A DNA stretch of 64,000 bases, taken from NCBI RefSeq assembly GCF_028713515.1, contig NZ_JAQTOD010000004.1:124001-188000 (forward strand). Reading direction: 5' to 3'. Below, one piece after another: positions 55,263 to 64,000 of the stretch (the stretch's first letter is position 1; each line of letters starts with the position of its first letter). A program made the position numbers and the translations under genes. This DNA is from Sulfurimonas sp. GTDB lineage: Bacteria; Campylobacterota; Campylobacteria; Campylobacterales; Sulfurimonadaceae. The notes under the pieces were generated by a model that searched no databases, was not told where the DNA came from, and worked only from the letters and a program-made list of their open reading frames with translations.

Positions 55263-55664
55263 TTATTTGTTAATGATGTAAGTTACTACATCACCTTTTT
55301 CTAGGGTTGTTCCCTCACGGTTATAAACATCGTTGAAGTTTCTTCTTATCCACTTCTCGATTGTCTTGATGTCACTAAATCTCTTTGGGTTTGCTTTTGG
55401 TGAGAGCGGTTCAATCTCTTTTGTGGTAAAGTAGTTCTTACTTACTTTATTTAAATCATTCCCATGACAAGATGTACACGAAATCTCCTTGCCTTTTTTT
55501 CCTATATGTTTTGAAGTAAAAACAGACTCTCCTCTTTTTGTATCAAACCCACTGAACTTAGGATTTTCAGATTTGGCTTGTTTTGCAAGAGTGAGCAGAT
55601 ACTCATCCGCAACCGATGCAAACGAGATACTAAAGAGTGAAAGTATGGTGATTATAAGTTTCAT
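55263..55664 (-). CDS. shp: SHP-type monoheme cytochrome c (DUF1924)
   Basis: The 133-residue protein has a signal peptide (about 1-17) and one haem site C63-x2-C66-H67 (SCTSCHGND). The context and pattern (GFDTKRGESVFTSKH, SPKANPKRFSD, IEKWIRRNFNDVYNRE) match DUF1924, the sphaeroides haem protein family. In Rhodobacter, SHP has an Asn as sixth haem ligand that is displaced by O2 or NO; the Asn-rich RRNFNDVYN segment is a candidate here. It is the first gene of the cytochrome cluster. Confidence 0.88.
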   Translation of the reverse strand: MKLIITILSLFSISFASVADEYLLTLAKQAKSENPKFSGFDTKRGESVFTSKHIGKKGKEISCTSCHGNDLNKVSKNYFTTKEIEPLSPKANPKRFSDIKTIEKWIRRNFNDVYNREGTTLEKGDVVTYIINK

Positions 55665-55902
55665 TTTTCTTCCTTTTGTTGTTATATGTTGAAAGTATAA
55701 AATGATTGTGTCAAATGTTTATGTGTACTCTCTTGACAGTTTCTTGACATTTAGAGAGTTACGAAGAGATGGCAACTTTTGGATTGTTAAATATTGTGAT
55801 TTGCTAATGGGGATAAGGAGTAAAAAATACTCATCATACATAACATTAGATTAGTATTAGATAGTTTCACATATGGTAGTTTGGACTCCAGTTTAGTGCT
55901 AG
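55665..55902 (-). promoter_or_regulatory. shp upstream region with 11-bp-period direct repeat
   Basis: The octamer TCTTGACA occurs at 55731-55738 and 55742-55749, exactly 11 bp apart; a related TGTCAA lies at 55709-55714. Such one-turn direct repeats suit OmpR-family regulators, and the cluster encodes one. Between the repeats and the shp ATG the minus strand has TTGACA at 55709-55714 but no ideal -10 box. Farther up there is only a short GAGTA-AAAAA-TACTC hairpin (about 55818-55832). Confidence 0.45.
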
Positions 55903-56160
55903 CTTGATTTTCTCAGACGACAATCTCTCAACGATGTCTTATTTAAAGCGTTAAATTACGGGAATGAGCAGAGTAAAACGCTTAGTAAGTTTTTAACTTC
56001 TATTATTATTGCACTATCTATTGAGTCGTTAATGGCTGTTTTCAAGATTGTTCTTGATGACTATAACAAGTTAATAAATGCTTTTTATCTAGTGCTTGGA
56101 GTAACGCTTGTGATAGTAGGAACTGGTGTGTACAATATGCTTTCTCGTAGGAGTGAGTAG
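55903..56160 (+). pseudogene. N-terminally truncated membrane protein
   Basis: An open frame without ATG/GTG/TTG near its start reads RRQSLNDVLFKALNYGNEQS, then KFLTSIIIALSIESLMAVFKIVL and NAFYLVLGVTLVIVGTGVYNMLSRRS to TAG. Two membrane helices are clear. It resembles, from memory, small membrane proteins called general glycosylation pathway proteins in Sulfurimonas. The beginning is missing (stop at 55900-55902), so it is probably a relic, unless an unusual start is used. Confidence 0.5.
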
Positions 56161-56303
56161 TTTTAGTTTGGTTCATTTTATGAAGAGATAGAGTTAAAAT
56201 AGAGCCCGTAAAAAAGGTGAAACAGTAAAGTTTTTACCTTTTTTATATGGCATAAAATTTGCTTATATCTTATACTTTAGTATGATTTAGTAAAAGGAAA
56301 TGT

Positions 56304-57539
56304 TTGTATTTTTTAGAGGCGCTAAAGCTCAGAAGCAAGCTTTTTTTTATTTTAATTATTATCACCATCGGTTTAATTATGGTTGGAATTATGGGTGCCA
56401 TCAATATAAACTCTATGAAAAAAAATCTTGATTCACTATATTTTGGCTCTCTTTTGCCGGTAATAGAACTTAACGGTATCGTCGAGGCATATCATGGCAA
56501 TATGTACAACACAGTGTATAAGGCAAAAAATGGTGATATCAGCCAAAGTGATGCAGAGTTTGAGATAAAAAGTGCAATTGTAAAAGCAAATGAAGAGTGG
56601 AAATCTTATGAATCTCACTTTAAAAGATATGAAGAGGTTGGGTATGTTGAGTATACGGCTTCGGAGATAAAAAATACAAATGAGTATTTGGAAAAAATGC
56701 TAAAAGCAATTTCTGATGGACATAATATACAAAATTTATCGATTGATAATTTTGAGAAAACAGTAGAGCATATCCACCAAGTAGTAGATAAACTAATCTC
56801 TTATGAGATTGAAATTGCAAAATATGAGCGGAAAAAATTTTTGCAGATGTATGACTCTATGATGATTAAAGTTGGTTCCATACTAATCATTATTATTCTT
56901 GGTATTGTGGTTATCTCATTTTATGTATTTAAGAGTATTCAAAAAGATCAAACTATGCTTGAGATCGCAACAAAAAAGTTAAAAAATGCTAATAAAAGAT
57001 TGGAAAATGCTTCGTATACGGACTCGCTAACCGGACTCTATAATAGGCGTTATTTTAATCTTGTTTATGAGCGGGAGCTAAGAAGAGCCAAGAGAAGTAA
57101 CTCCTTTATCACTTTTATGATGTTAGATATTGATTATTTTAAACAGTACAATGATACTTATGGACATATAGAGGGAGACAATGCGCTAAAGAGTGTTGCG
57201 AAAACCCTAAAGAGTGTTCTAAAGAGACCGAGTGATTTTGTTTTTAGGCTTGGTGGAGAGGAGTTTGGTATCTTGATGGCTGAAACTTGTGAACTAAACA
57301 GTATAAAGCTAGCGCAAGCAATTTGTGATAGTGTGAGAATGAGTGCAATAAAACATGAGGGCTCAAAGGTCAATGAGTTTATGACTATATCTGTTGGTGT
57401 TGCTTGTTGCATTGCGGATGAAGCTCTCAATGAAGAGGTTTTAATAACAAAGGCGGATGAGATGTTATACAGAGCAAAAGAGAGCGGAAGAGATAGATAT
57501 GAGATTACTTCTGATATTAGCGAGGCAACTACGCTTTGA
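56304..57539 (+). CDS. Membrane diguanylate cyclase with four-helix-bundle sensor
   Basis: The protein makes cyclic di-GMP. Two membrane segments (about 12-34 and 187-210) flank a ~150-residue helical periplasmic domain like the 4HB sensor of chemoreceptors. The C-terminal GGDEF domain has RLGGEEFGIL (active site GGEEF, ~317) and, eight residues before, the RPSD product-inhibition site. It starts at TTG 56304, with AAAGGAAA upstream. An ATG at 56300 is out of frame. Confidence 0.93.
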   Translation: MYFLEALKLRSKLFFILIIITIGLIMVGIMGAININSMKKNLDSLYFGSLLPVIELNGIVEAYHGNMYNTVYKAKNGDISQSDAEFEIKSAIVKANEEWKSYESHFKRYEEVGYVEYTASEIKNTNEYLEKMLKAISDGHNIQNLSIDNFEKTVEHIHQVVDKLISYEIEIAKYERKKFLQMYDSMMIKVGSILIIIILGIVVISFYVFKSIQKDQTMLEIATKKLKNANKRLENASYTDSLTGLYNRRYFNLVYERELRRAKRSNSFITFMMLDIDYFKQYNDTYGHIEGDNALKSVAKTLKSVLKRPSDFVFRLGGEEFGILMAETCELNSIKLAQAICDSVRMSAIKHEGSKVNEFMTISVGVACCIADEALNEEVLITKADEMLYRAKESGRDRYEITSDISEATTL

Positions 57540-57576
57540 TTAGTATATTAAAATTTATGGGATATAAAAAAAGATT

Positions 57577-58317
57577 ATGATAAAAAAAAGCTTCTACTTC
57601 TGTTTGACCATTGCTCTTTTTATGAGCGGATGTTCAACAACTACATACTCGCAAAGAAAGATTCAGGCTCCGCTGGATGGAGAGTGGAAATCGACTTCTT
57701 CAAAGGCGATACTAAACTTTAAAGATGATAAATTAAGCGGTAATGATGGGTGTAACCACTTTTCTGGAAGCTATGAAAGTAGCGCAGATGAGTTAAGAAT
57801 AGATAAAAATTTAGTCTCTACGATGATGAACTGCGAAGAAGATATTATGGAAAAAGCTAATATTTTTAGAAGAAATTTAGTAGAAGCAAGACGATACACA
57901 AACGATGGAAAAATTTTAAAGTTTCTTAAAAATGATGGATCAGTTCTTGGTGAGTTTAAGAGTGTTTCAGTCTCTTTTGATGGCGGAAAATACATAGTTC
58001 AAACTCTTAGTGATGGAAAAAAAGCTACAGTAGCCCTAAAGCATGGAATTTCGGTTTTTTTAGAACTTAAACAAAATAGCAAGATGAGTGGTTTTACAGG
58101 GTGCAATCGCTTCAGTTGTGACTATCTTTTAAAGGATGACGATATAGTTATCTTCAACTTAGCAACAACTAGAAAAATGTGCCCTCTTGACAACATGAAG
58201 ACAGAAAAAACTTTTATTGAGGTTATGAAAAATGGAGCAAAAATTTCTCATAAAAACGAGAGATGGGAACTTCGCGATGCTTCAGATATTTTGTTGATGG
58301 AGATGATAAAAGAGTAG
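57577..58317 (+). CDS. META-domain lipoprotein (HslJ-like, two domains)
   Basis: A 246-residue lipoprotein with lipobox FMSGC (Cys19). Two META domains follow: the first with GNDGCNHFSGSYES (about 55-70), the second with GFTGCNRFSCDYL (about 170-183). HslJ-type META proteins are linked to stress or antibiotic tolerance in other bacteria, without known activity. It stands alone after the cyclase gene. Confidence 0.85.
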   Translation: MIKKSFYFCLTIALFMSGCSTTTYSQRKIQAPLDGEWKSTSSKAILNFKDDKLSGNDGCNHFSGSYESSADELRIDKNLVSTMMNCEEDIMEKANIFRRNLVEARRYTNDGKILKFLKNDGSVLGEFKSVSVSFDGGKYIVQTLSDGKKATVALKHGISVFLELKQNSKMSGFTGCNRFSCDYLLKDDDIVIFNLATTRKMCPLDNMKTEKTFIEVMKNGAKISHKNERWELRDASDILLMEMIKE

Positions 58318-58503
58318 CTTTATCTAAGTCTTTTTTATAGTTCTAATATCATTTTTTTTGTTAAGTTGTTTTTTGGAGGTGCATATCTATTTTGCTAGTT
58401 TAATATAATATTTATATTTATTCTGGGTGTATAATAGTATAAAAATTTACATTAGGCTAGAGAGTTTAAATTTATGTAATGATACAAAATTTGGAGGTGC
58501 AAA
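58318..58503 (+). promoter_or_regulatory. copA operon promoter region with partial duplication of the copA 5' end
   Basis: A TATAAT (58430-58435) gives a likely promoter, with the ribosome site TTTGGAGGTGCA (58490-58501) just before the ATG. The same 12 bases also occur at 58372-58383, directly followed by TATCTATTTTGCT (58384-58396), which is identical to 58579-58591 inside copA. No MerR/CueR-type dyad is evident. Confidence 0.5.
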
Positions 58504-60822
58504 ATGTTCAAAGATATTGTCTGTGGCATGGAAGTTTCTGACTCTACGCCCTATAAAAGTGATTTTGAAGGGAAGCGTTATCTATTTTGCTCCGAACATT
58601 GTAGGCAAAAATTTACCGAGCATCTTGAAACTTATTTTCATTTAGAGTCTCCAAACCAAGGCTGTTCTGGTGGATTGTGCGTGGGGCAATCTACATCACA
58701 TAAGCATGATGTGCCAACTACCAACTATACCTGCCACATGCACCCCGAAGTTATCCAAGATCATCCCGGTGTCTGTCCTAAATGTGGTATGTCACTGGAA
58801 CCAATGAATCCCAATATTGCAGTTGAAGAACATAGTGAACAAGACTCCATCAATAGACGATTTTGGATTAGTGGTGTCCTTGTAATCCCTTTGTTTATTA
58901 TTGCAATGATAGGTGATATGGGATTTTTACCTTTTCCTATGAAGATGCTCCAGTGGGTCGAATTTTTTCTTGCTACTCCTATTGTTTTGTGGGGAGGATG
59001 GCCATTTTTTGTGCGAGGATGGCAATCGTTTAGGACATTCAATCTGAATATGTTTACTCTTATTGCCATCGGGGTAGCAACATCGTATGTGTATAGTATT
59101 GTTGCACTGCTGTTTCCCCATATTTTCCCTCCGCTTATGCAGACACACGAGGGATTGGTACATATCTATTTTGAAGCATCTGCTGTTATTACGGTGTTGG
59201 TTTTGTTGGGTCAGGTGCTTGAACTTAACGCACGCAGTAAAACAAATAGTGCAATCAAGACGCTATTGAATCTTTCACCCAAGCAAGCACACCGCATTGA
59301 TGAAAAAGGAGATGAGGAGAACATTAATCTTGATGAAATTCATATAGGAGATCGTCTGCGAATTAAACCAGGAGAAAAAATTCCTGTAGATGGTGTCGTG
59401 CTAGAAGGGCAGAGCAATGTGGATGAGTCGATGATTACCGGAGAACCAATCGCGGTTCCTAAAGGATTAGGCGACCTGCTGATTGGTGCAACTTTAAATA
59501 AAAACGGTACTCTTGTTATGCGTGCAGATAAGGTTGGAAGTGATACGATGCTCTCGCAGATTGTAGCGATGGTGTCGTATGCACAGCGTTCCCGTGCGCC
59601 TATACAGAAGCTAGCTGATATAGTGTCAGGCTATTTTGTCCCAGCGGTCGTTGTCTCAGCACTGTTGGCGTTTGCGGGCTGGTGGATTTGGGGTCCGCAA
59701 CCGCAATTGGGGTATGCCATTGTTGCTATGGTTGCCGTGCTAATTATTGCCTGTCCTTGCGCCTTGGGTCTGGCTACTCCGATTTCGATTATGGTTGGAA
59801 CCGGGCGCGCGGCATTGATGGGTATTTTAATTAAAGATGCGCGAACTCTAGAGATGATGGAGAAAGTAACAACGCTAGTGCTTGATAAAACAGGAACACT
59901 AACACAGGGCAAACCGGAAGTAACTCGACTTATTCCCTTGGATGGATTTGAACTAAATGAGATTTTACGCTACGGAGCGAGTCTGGAAAAAGCGAGTGAA
60001 CATCCGTTGGCTGAAGCAGTAGTGGAATATGCACATAGAAGCGGAGTGGTGTTTGTTGAGGTAAAAGACTTTAATGCCATCACAGGACAAGGGATTGTCG
60101 GTGAGATTGAAAACAGGCGTATAAGTGTGGGAAGCGATACATTTATTGAGAGCCTTGGTATTTCCACAAAAGCTATTTTGAGTGAAGCTGATAATATGCG
60201 GAGAGATGGAAAAACGGTCATTTTTATGGCTATAGACTCGACTCTTAGTGCAATATTTGGGATTGAAGACCCAATTAAGGAGAGCTCTAGTAAAGCGGTT
60301 CAGCTACTAAAATCAGAAGGGATTCGTGTTGTTATGCTTAGTGGAGATAACGAATTTACTGCAAACGCCGTTGCTAGACAAATAGATATTGGCGAAGTTC
60401 ATGCTAATGTCATGCCTCAGGATAAAGTCTCAATTATTAAAAATCTGCAAAAAAATGGCGAAGTTGTTGCTATGGCAGGAGATGGAATCAATGACGCTCC
60501 AGCACTGGCATCTGCTGATATTGGTATTGCTATGGGAACGGGAACAGATGTAGCTATTGAGAGCGCGGGAGTTACCCTTATTAAAGGGGACTTGATGGGA
60601 ATATTAAAAGTAAGAAAGTTAAGTCGCGCAACAATGAAGAATATTAGACAGAATCTATTTTTTGCTTTTGTTTATAATAGCGTTGGAATTCCAATTGCAG
60701 CGGGAGTGCTATACCCATTTTTTGGAATCCTATTCTCGCCGATGATTGCAGCTTTAGCGATGAGTTTTAGCTCAGTGTCTGTGATTGCCAATGCATTGCG
60801 TTTACGCAATTGTAAACTTTAG
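58504..60822 (+). CDS. copA: Copper-transporting P1B-type ATPase with YHS and metal-binding domains
   Basis: A 772-residue heavy-metal exporter. The N-terminus has a YHS domain (about 1-46; [23 protein letters not shown]) and an HMBD segment ([26 protein letters not shown], ~75-101) instead of ferredoxin-like HMA repeats. Catalytic motifs: TGEP (~316), CPC membrane motif (~417), phosphorylation DKTGT (~461), and hinge [10 protein letters not shown]. It resembles CopA/CopB-type pumps of copper-resistance operons. Base composition and codon choice are more GC-rich than the flanks, suggesting acquisition. Confidence 0.93.
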   Translation: MFKDIVCGMEVSDSTPYKSDFEGKRYLFCSEHCRQKFTEHLETYFHLESPNQGCSGGLCVGQSTSHKHDVPTTNYTCHMHPEVIQDHPGVCPKCGMSLEPMNPNIAVEEHSEQDSINRRFWISGVLVIPLFIIAMIGDMGFLPFPMKMLQWVEFFLATPIVLWGGWPFFVRGWQSFRTFNLNMFTLIAIGVATSYVYSIVALLFPHIFPPLMQTHEGLVHIYFEASAVITVLVLLGQVLELNARSKTNSAIKTLLNLSPKQAHRIDEKGDEENINLDEIHIGDRLRIKPGEKIPVDGVVLEGQSNVDESMITGEPIAVPKGLGDLLIGATLNKNGTLVMRADKVGSDTMLSQIVAMVSYAQRSRAPIQKLADIVSGYFVPAVVVSALLAFAGWWIWGPQPQLGYAIVAMVAVLIIACPCALGLATPISIMVGTGRAALMGILIKDARTLEMMEKVTTLVLDKTGTLTQGKPEVTRLIPLDGFELNEILRYGASLEKASEHPLAEAVVEYAHRSGVVFVEVKDFNAITGQGIVGEIENRRISVGSDTFIESLGISTKAILSEADNMRRDGKTVIFMAIDSTLSAIFGIEDPIKESSSKAVQLLKSEGIRVVMLSGDNEFTANAVARQIDIGEVHANVMPQDKVSIIKNLQKNGEVVAMAGDGINDAPALASADIGIAMGTGTDVAIESAGVTLIKGDLMGILKVRKLSRATMKNIRQNLFFAFVYNSVGIPIAAGVLYPFFGILFSPMIAALAMSFSSVSVIANALRLRNCKL

Positions 60823-60862
60823 TTTGTACTGATATTATATTTGTTACTGTTAGGATGAAAAA

Positions 60863-61075
60863 ATGAAACTTTTAAACATAATAATAACAGGATGGGCAGT
60901 TTTACTAAATGCTACAGAAAATTCTCCTCAATCATTAGGTGCAACGGATGGAAAAAGCGTTTATTTACCGATTGCTAAGCCGATTAATCTGCATGAAGAA
61001 GCAGATGTTCAAAAAGCTGATCAAAACAGAAGTGGACATGGGAGTGCAAAATGGTTGCAAAAACAGTCTCGTTAA
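60863..61075 (+). CDS. Small exported protein of the copper operon
   Basis: A 70-residue protein with a signal peptide (about 1-16, ending LLNAT). The mature part is polar and without Cys (QSLGATDGKSVYLPIAKPIN, QNRSGHGSAKWLQKQSR). I do not recognise it. It overlaps the outer membrane gene by 25 bp and lies between copA and that gene, so it probably acts in the periplasm with the efflux proteins. Confidence 0.7.
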   Translation: MKLLNIIITGWAVLLNATENSPQSLGATDGKSVYLPIAKPINLHEEADVQKADQNRSGHGSAKWLQKQSR

Positions 61076-62400
61076 TCGGCTTACTTCTTTTGAGTGGGTG
61101 TTCTACAATCTCTCAGCAAGAAATATTTGATCAGGTAAAGCACTCGAGTTCATCACACGGCGCAAAAGAGTTGCAGTGGATTAAATCGCCAGAAGATGCC
61201 TCTAAAGTAGAAGAGAGCGTTTGGAGGCTACTTGAGAAACCTTTGCAAATGGATGATGCCGTACGGATTGCTCTTATTAATAATCGCGCATTACAGCAGA
61301 GTTATGCACAAATTGGTATTTCACAGAGTGATTTGGTTCAAGCAGGACTTGTGAATAATCCGCTTTTAGGATACAGTGTAGGGCGTAGCAATGGGGTTAC
61401 CAAATCGACTATTAGTCTTGATATTGCATTTCTAGATATGCTATGGATACCGTTACGAAGGGAACTAGGCAAGATTGCACTAGAAGAGATACAAGCTAGT
61501 ATAGGCAATGAGGTGCTAGAGGTAGTTAGAGATACTAAAAAAGCATATATAGAACTCGTTGCTATTGAGAAGAAAATGCTCTATTATAAAGATATTTTAG
61601 TATCACATGAGGCTTCTCTTCAGCTTGTAACACGACAATATACAGCAGGTAATATCACAAAACGAAACCTTCTAAAAATTCAGAATTCGTATCAGCATGC
61701 CCGTGTTGAGTCAATAGAGATAGCAAAGAAATATGCCATGGCACGAGAGTCACTAAACCGTATATGTGGACTTTATGGTGGGCAAACTAATTACACGCTC
61801 GATAGTAGTTTAAAACCGATAGAGTCTCCACCAAACTTATCAAAAGGTCTAGAAAAGATAGCAATTGCTAGTCGACTAGATATGAGAGCGGCTATTGCTG
61901 CCGTAGATTATGCCGCTAAAGAGGCAGGTTATACTAAGAATACCCGTTTATTAAGCGAGCTGGAGTTATCAATAGAGAGTGAAAAAAATAGTAATGAGGA
62001 TCGTCTTAACAGCTTTGGAATTAAAATTCCGATTCCAATTTTCGACTTTGGGCAAGCTCGTGTCAGTAAAGCAGAAGCGCTCTACAATCAAAATGTTCAT
62101 CATTTGTATGAGAAGGCGGTTGTTATTCGTTCGGAGGTGCGTGAAAAATATGCGCTTTTGCTTCATGCTCATACTATAGTTCATGAATATGATGATGTAA
62201 TTGTAAAAATAAATCAACAGATTTTAGAAGAGACGCAGCTATATTATAATGGGATGCTTGATGGTATTTATGAGTTGCTTGAGGATAAACGGCATCTTGT
62301 TGATGCCAAGATTGAAGCCGTTGAAGCATATAGTGAGTTTTGGAAGGCTCAGGCTGACTTAGAGTACGCAGTAGGAGGAAACTATAATGAAGCACGATAG
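61051..62400 (+). CDS. TolC-family outer membrane efflux lipoprotein
   Basis: The 449-residue protein has lipobox LLLLSGC (Cys17) and the repeated coiled-coil/barrel pattern of outer membrane factors (DDAVRIALINNRALQQSYAQIG, SDLVQAGLVNNPLLGYSVG, FGIKIPIPIFDFGQARVSKAEAL). Such proteins form the exit duct of tripartite pumps, here likely for copper. No RND or adaptor gene is visible. Starts at ATG 61051 and overlaps the oxidase gene by 14 bp. Confidence 0.9.
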   Translation: MVAKTVSLIGLLLLSGCSTISQQEIFDQVKHSSSSHGAKELQWIKSPEDASKVEESVWRLLEKPLQMDDAVRIALINNRALQQSYAQIGISQSDLVQAGLVNNPLLGYSVGRSNGVTKSTISLDIAFLDMLWIPLRRELGKIALEEIQASIGNEVLEVVRDTKKAYIELVAIEKKMLYYKDILVSHEASLQLVTRQYTAGNITKRNLLKIQNSYQHARVESIEIAKKYAMARESLNRICGLYGGQTNYTLDSSLKPIESPPNLSKGLEKIAIASRLDMRAAIAAVDYAAKEAGYTKNTRLLSELELSIESEKNSNEDRLNSFGIKIPIPIFDFGQARVSKAEALYNQNVHHLYEKAVVIRSEVREKYALLLHAHTIVHEYDDVIVKINQQILEETQLYYNGMLDGIYELLEDKRHLVDAKIEAVEAYSEFWKAQADLEYAVGGNYNEAR

Positions 62401-63724
62401 ACGCGATTTTTTAGGATTAGGTGCGGTACTGCTTGCTTCAAGCGCATTGGCAAAAACCTCTCAAGCACAAGAACATAATCATGATTTTCATACTAATGGA
62501 GTGAAACGACAGCTTACATTGGTAAAAAACCCAAAACGAGTCCTTTCTCCTTCCACAGTCATTACTCCACGAAAGGGAAAAAAATATAATCCAGTTGTTA
62601 CGCTTAATGGTTGGACATTGCCATATGAGATGAAAGATGGAGCAAAAGAATTCCATCTTATTGCAGAGCCTGTAGTGCGGGAGTTTGCTCCTGGCATGGT
62701 AGTTAATTGCTGGGGATACAACGGTACTTCTCCGGGACCTACAATTGAAGCAGTGGAGGGTGATTTTGTACGGATTATTGTTACTAATCATCTCCCAGAA
62801 CATACAACAATCCACTGGCATGGACTTATTATTCCAAATGGAATGGATGGAGTAGGTGGTTTGACCCAGCCACAGATTGCACCAGGAGAGAGTTTTGTGT
62901 ATGAGTTTGTCTTGCGTCAAAGTGGGACATTTATGTATCATCCACACGCTGATGAGATGGTGCAGATGGCAATGGGTTCTATGGGGATGTTTATTGTTCA
63001 CCCCAAAAATGCATCCGAGCATAAAGTTGATCGAGACTTTTGTTTTTTACTCGCTAGTTATGATGTAGCACCGGGAACATACACTCCAAATCCTTCAACT
63101 ATGACGGAGTTTAATATTTGGAGTTTTAACAGTCGTGTCTTCCCTGGAATTGATTCAATGAATGTTCGTGTCGGAGATAGGGTTCGAATCCGCGTGGGAA
63201 ATCTTACTATGACAAACCATCCAATTCATATGCACGGACATCCATTTGAGGTTACCTGTACAGATGGAGGATGGGTTCAAAAGAGTGCAAGATGGCCAGA
63301 GGTAACTATTGATATCGGTGTGGGACAGATGCGTGCTATTGAATTTGTGGCAACAGAGGAAGGCGATTGGTCTTTTCATTGCCATAAATCACACCATACC
63401 ATGGGTGCTATGGGACACAGCATTCCTAATATGATTGGTGTAAAACAAGATGATTTAAGTGAAAAAATTGGTAATTTAATGCCAGATTATATGTATATGC
63501 CGATGGGTAAAAATGGGATGGCAGAGATGCAGGATATGGCAGAGATGGGGATGGCGCTACCTGAAAATACATTGCCAATGATGATGGGACAGGGACCATT
63601 TGGTCCTATTGAAATGGGAGGTATGTTTACTCTTGTAAAAGTACGACGAAATAAGCCCAAGGATGACTATAGTGATTCGGGATGGTATCATCACCCCCAT
63701 AATAGTGTTGCTCGAAAAGTATAA
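62387..63724 (+). CDS. Multicopper oxidase, copper-resistance type (CueO/laccase-like)
   Basis: The 445-residue enzyme has a Tat signal (HDRRDFLGLG) and the four copper-binding motif groups: IHWHG, YHPHADE, HPIHMHGHPFE, and the T1/T2-T3 motif FHCHKSHHTMGAMGHS. A Met-rich stretch (about 365-425, MPMGKNGMAEMQDMAEMGM...) resembles the methionine-rich insert of Cu(I) oxidases. It would oxidise Cu(I) to the less toxic Cu(II) in the periplasm. Overlaps the outer membrane gene by 14 bp. Confidence 0.92.
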   Translation: MKHDRRDFLGLGAVLLASSALAKTSQAQEHNHDFHTNGVKRQLTLVKNPKRVLSPSTVITPRKGKKYNPVVTLNGWTLPYEMKDGAKEFHLIAEPVVREFAPGMVVNCWGYNGTSPGPTIEAVEGDFVRIIVTNHLPEHTTIHWHGLIIPNGMDGVGGLTQPQIAPGESFVYEFVLRQSGTFMYHPHADEMVQMAMGSMGMFIVHPKNASEHKVDRDFCFLLASYDVAPGTYTPNPSTMTEFNIWSFNSRVFPGIDSMNVRVGDRVRIRVGNLTMTNHPIHMHGHPFEVTCTDGGWVQKSARWPEVTIDIGVGQMRAIEFVATEEGDWSFHCHKSHHTMGAMGHSIPNMIGVKQDDLSEKIGNLMPDYMYMPMGKNGMAEMQDMAEMGMALPENTLPMMMGQGPFGPIEMGGMFTLVKVRRNKPKDDYSDSGWYHHPHNSVARKV

Positions 63725-63762
63725 AAAGGGTTCTTTGTGATATGACTACAAGCTAAACGAGG

Positions 63763-64000
63763 CTATATGTGACTGGTTGAGTTTAGTATAAACCTATCCT
63801 TATAACTACATTTTTTACAAAGTTCTTCGACAGCCTTTGCTTCTTTAAATCCATTTACTATGTTTTGAGATCTACTAGAGTTTAGAATCTCTTTTAGTGA
63901 TGATGTGTGAAGATTTCCGAGATTTATAATCCCGTCGCCATCAAGGCAGCAAGGCACAACTCTGCCATCCGCTAAGATGCCAATATGCGATTTTAGTCCA
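63763..64000 (-). CDS. Radical SAM/SPASM-domain protein (C-terminal end, cut by window edge)
   Basis: The minus-strand frame open to the window end reads GLKSHIGILADGRVVPCCLDGDGIINLGNL, LKEILNSSRSQNIVNGF and ELCKKCSYKDRF before a TAG at 63763. CCLDGDG...GNL and CxxC are typical of the SPASM auxiliary-cluster domain at the C-terminus of radical SAM enzymes. The catalytic N-terminal part is outside the window. Substrate unknown. Confidence 0.75.
   Translation of the reverse strand, partial: GLKSHIGILADGRVVPCCLDGDGIINLGNLHTSSLKEILNSSRSQNIVNGFKEAKAVEELCKKCSYKDRFILNSTSHI

Noticed and set aside
58427-58645. ORF overlapping the copA start in another frame
   Set aside because: It covers the copA promoter, ribosome site and YHS domain; no family features.
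62438-63022. 194-codon antisense ORF in the multicopper oxidase
   Set aside because: Mirror frame of a GC-richer gene; composition rich in His/Cys/Trp as expected from the reverse of copper motifs.
63179-63193. GGGTTCGAATCC, like a tRNA T-arm
   Set aside because: It lies inside the multicopper oxidase frame with no acceptor stem or anticodon arm around it.
1-64000. CRISPR arrays, rRNA and tRNA genes
   Set aside because: No regularly spaced repeats with unique spacers and no RNA gene patterns were seen on either strand.

Overview
The window is about 64 kb of low-GC chromosome from a free-living, denitrifying member of the Campylobacterota, most likely Sulfurimonas or a close relative. No species was looked up. 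The assignment rests on four things: the order lpxC, tsaB-like, thrB, ylxR, infB, rbfA, rimP, known from Helicobacter and Campylobacter; a CosR/HsrA-type response regulator; a CheA with a C-terminal receiver domain in a cheV-cheA-cheW operon; and a periplasmic nitrate reductase cluster ordered napA-G-H-B-F-L-(PAS)-D without napC. No rRNA, tRNA or CRISPR array was seen.

Layout. 1-21000 is core genome: tyrA (cut by the window edge), bamA, a ppx/gppA-ferredoxin pair, cosR with a histidine kinase, folB, plsY, nadA-nadC, flhB, a DHH phosphoesterase, an M23 peptidase, then lpxC to the translation-factor operon, ribD and ubiE/menG. 21000-25740 is an accessory island between ubiE and xseA. It holds a DUF1016/YhcG-type PD-(D/E)XK protein, a decayed KilA-N gene, an unrecognised protein with a HEPN-like RN-x3-HG motif, and a RhuM gene overlapping a Fic gene. 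25744-40269 is core again: xseA, an FmdE-like gene, pitA, greA, argC, an LpxH-like phosphoesterase, cheV-cheAY-cheW, an Mla-type lipid transport operon and an Xaa-Pro aminopeptidase. 40350-48597 (minus strand) is the nitrate reductase cluster with two unrecognised small genes at its 3' end. 48598-49334 is a long AT-rich intergenic region with a 27-bp palindrome.

49335-51386 has a DMT transporter, a scar containing two gene relics, and a Dabb-domain gene. 51391-55664 (minus strand) is a compact cytochrome system: an SHP-type monoheme cytochrome (DUF1924), a diheme cytochrome DHC, a cytochrome b561 fused to a second DHC domain, a Spy/CpxP-like periplasmic protein, and a response regulator/histidine kinase pair. 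An 11-bp-period direct repeat upstream of shp is a plausible binding site for that regulator. 55903-58317 has a truncated membrane-protein gene, a diguanylate cyclase and a META-domain lipoprotein. 58504-63724 is a copper-handling operon: a YHS/HMBD P1B-ATPase, a small exported protein, a TolC-type outer membrane lipoprotein and a Met-rich multicopper oxidase. It looks acquired, with a base composition different from its surroundings. The window ends inside a radical SAM/SPASM gene.

The genes suggest a respiratory lifestyle on nitrate with menaquinone, chemotaxis, and periplasmic redox and copper defence. The strongest candidates for undescribed biology are the 21-25.7 kb island, especially the HEPN-like gene and the RhuM-Fic pair, and the two-component-controlled SHP/DHC/b561-DHC module.
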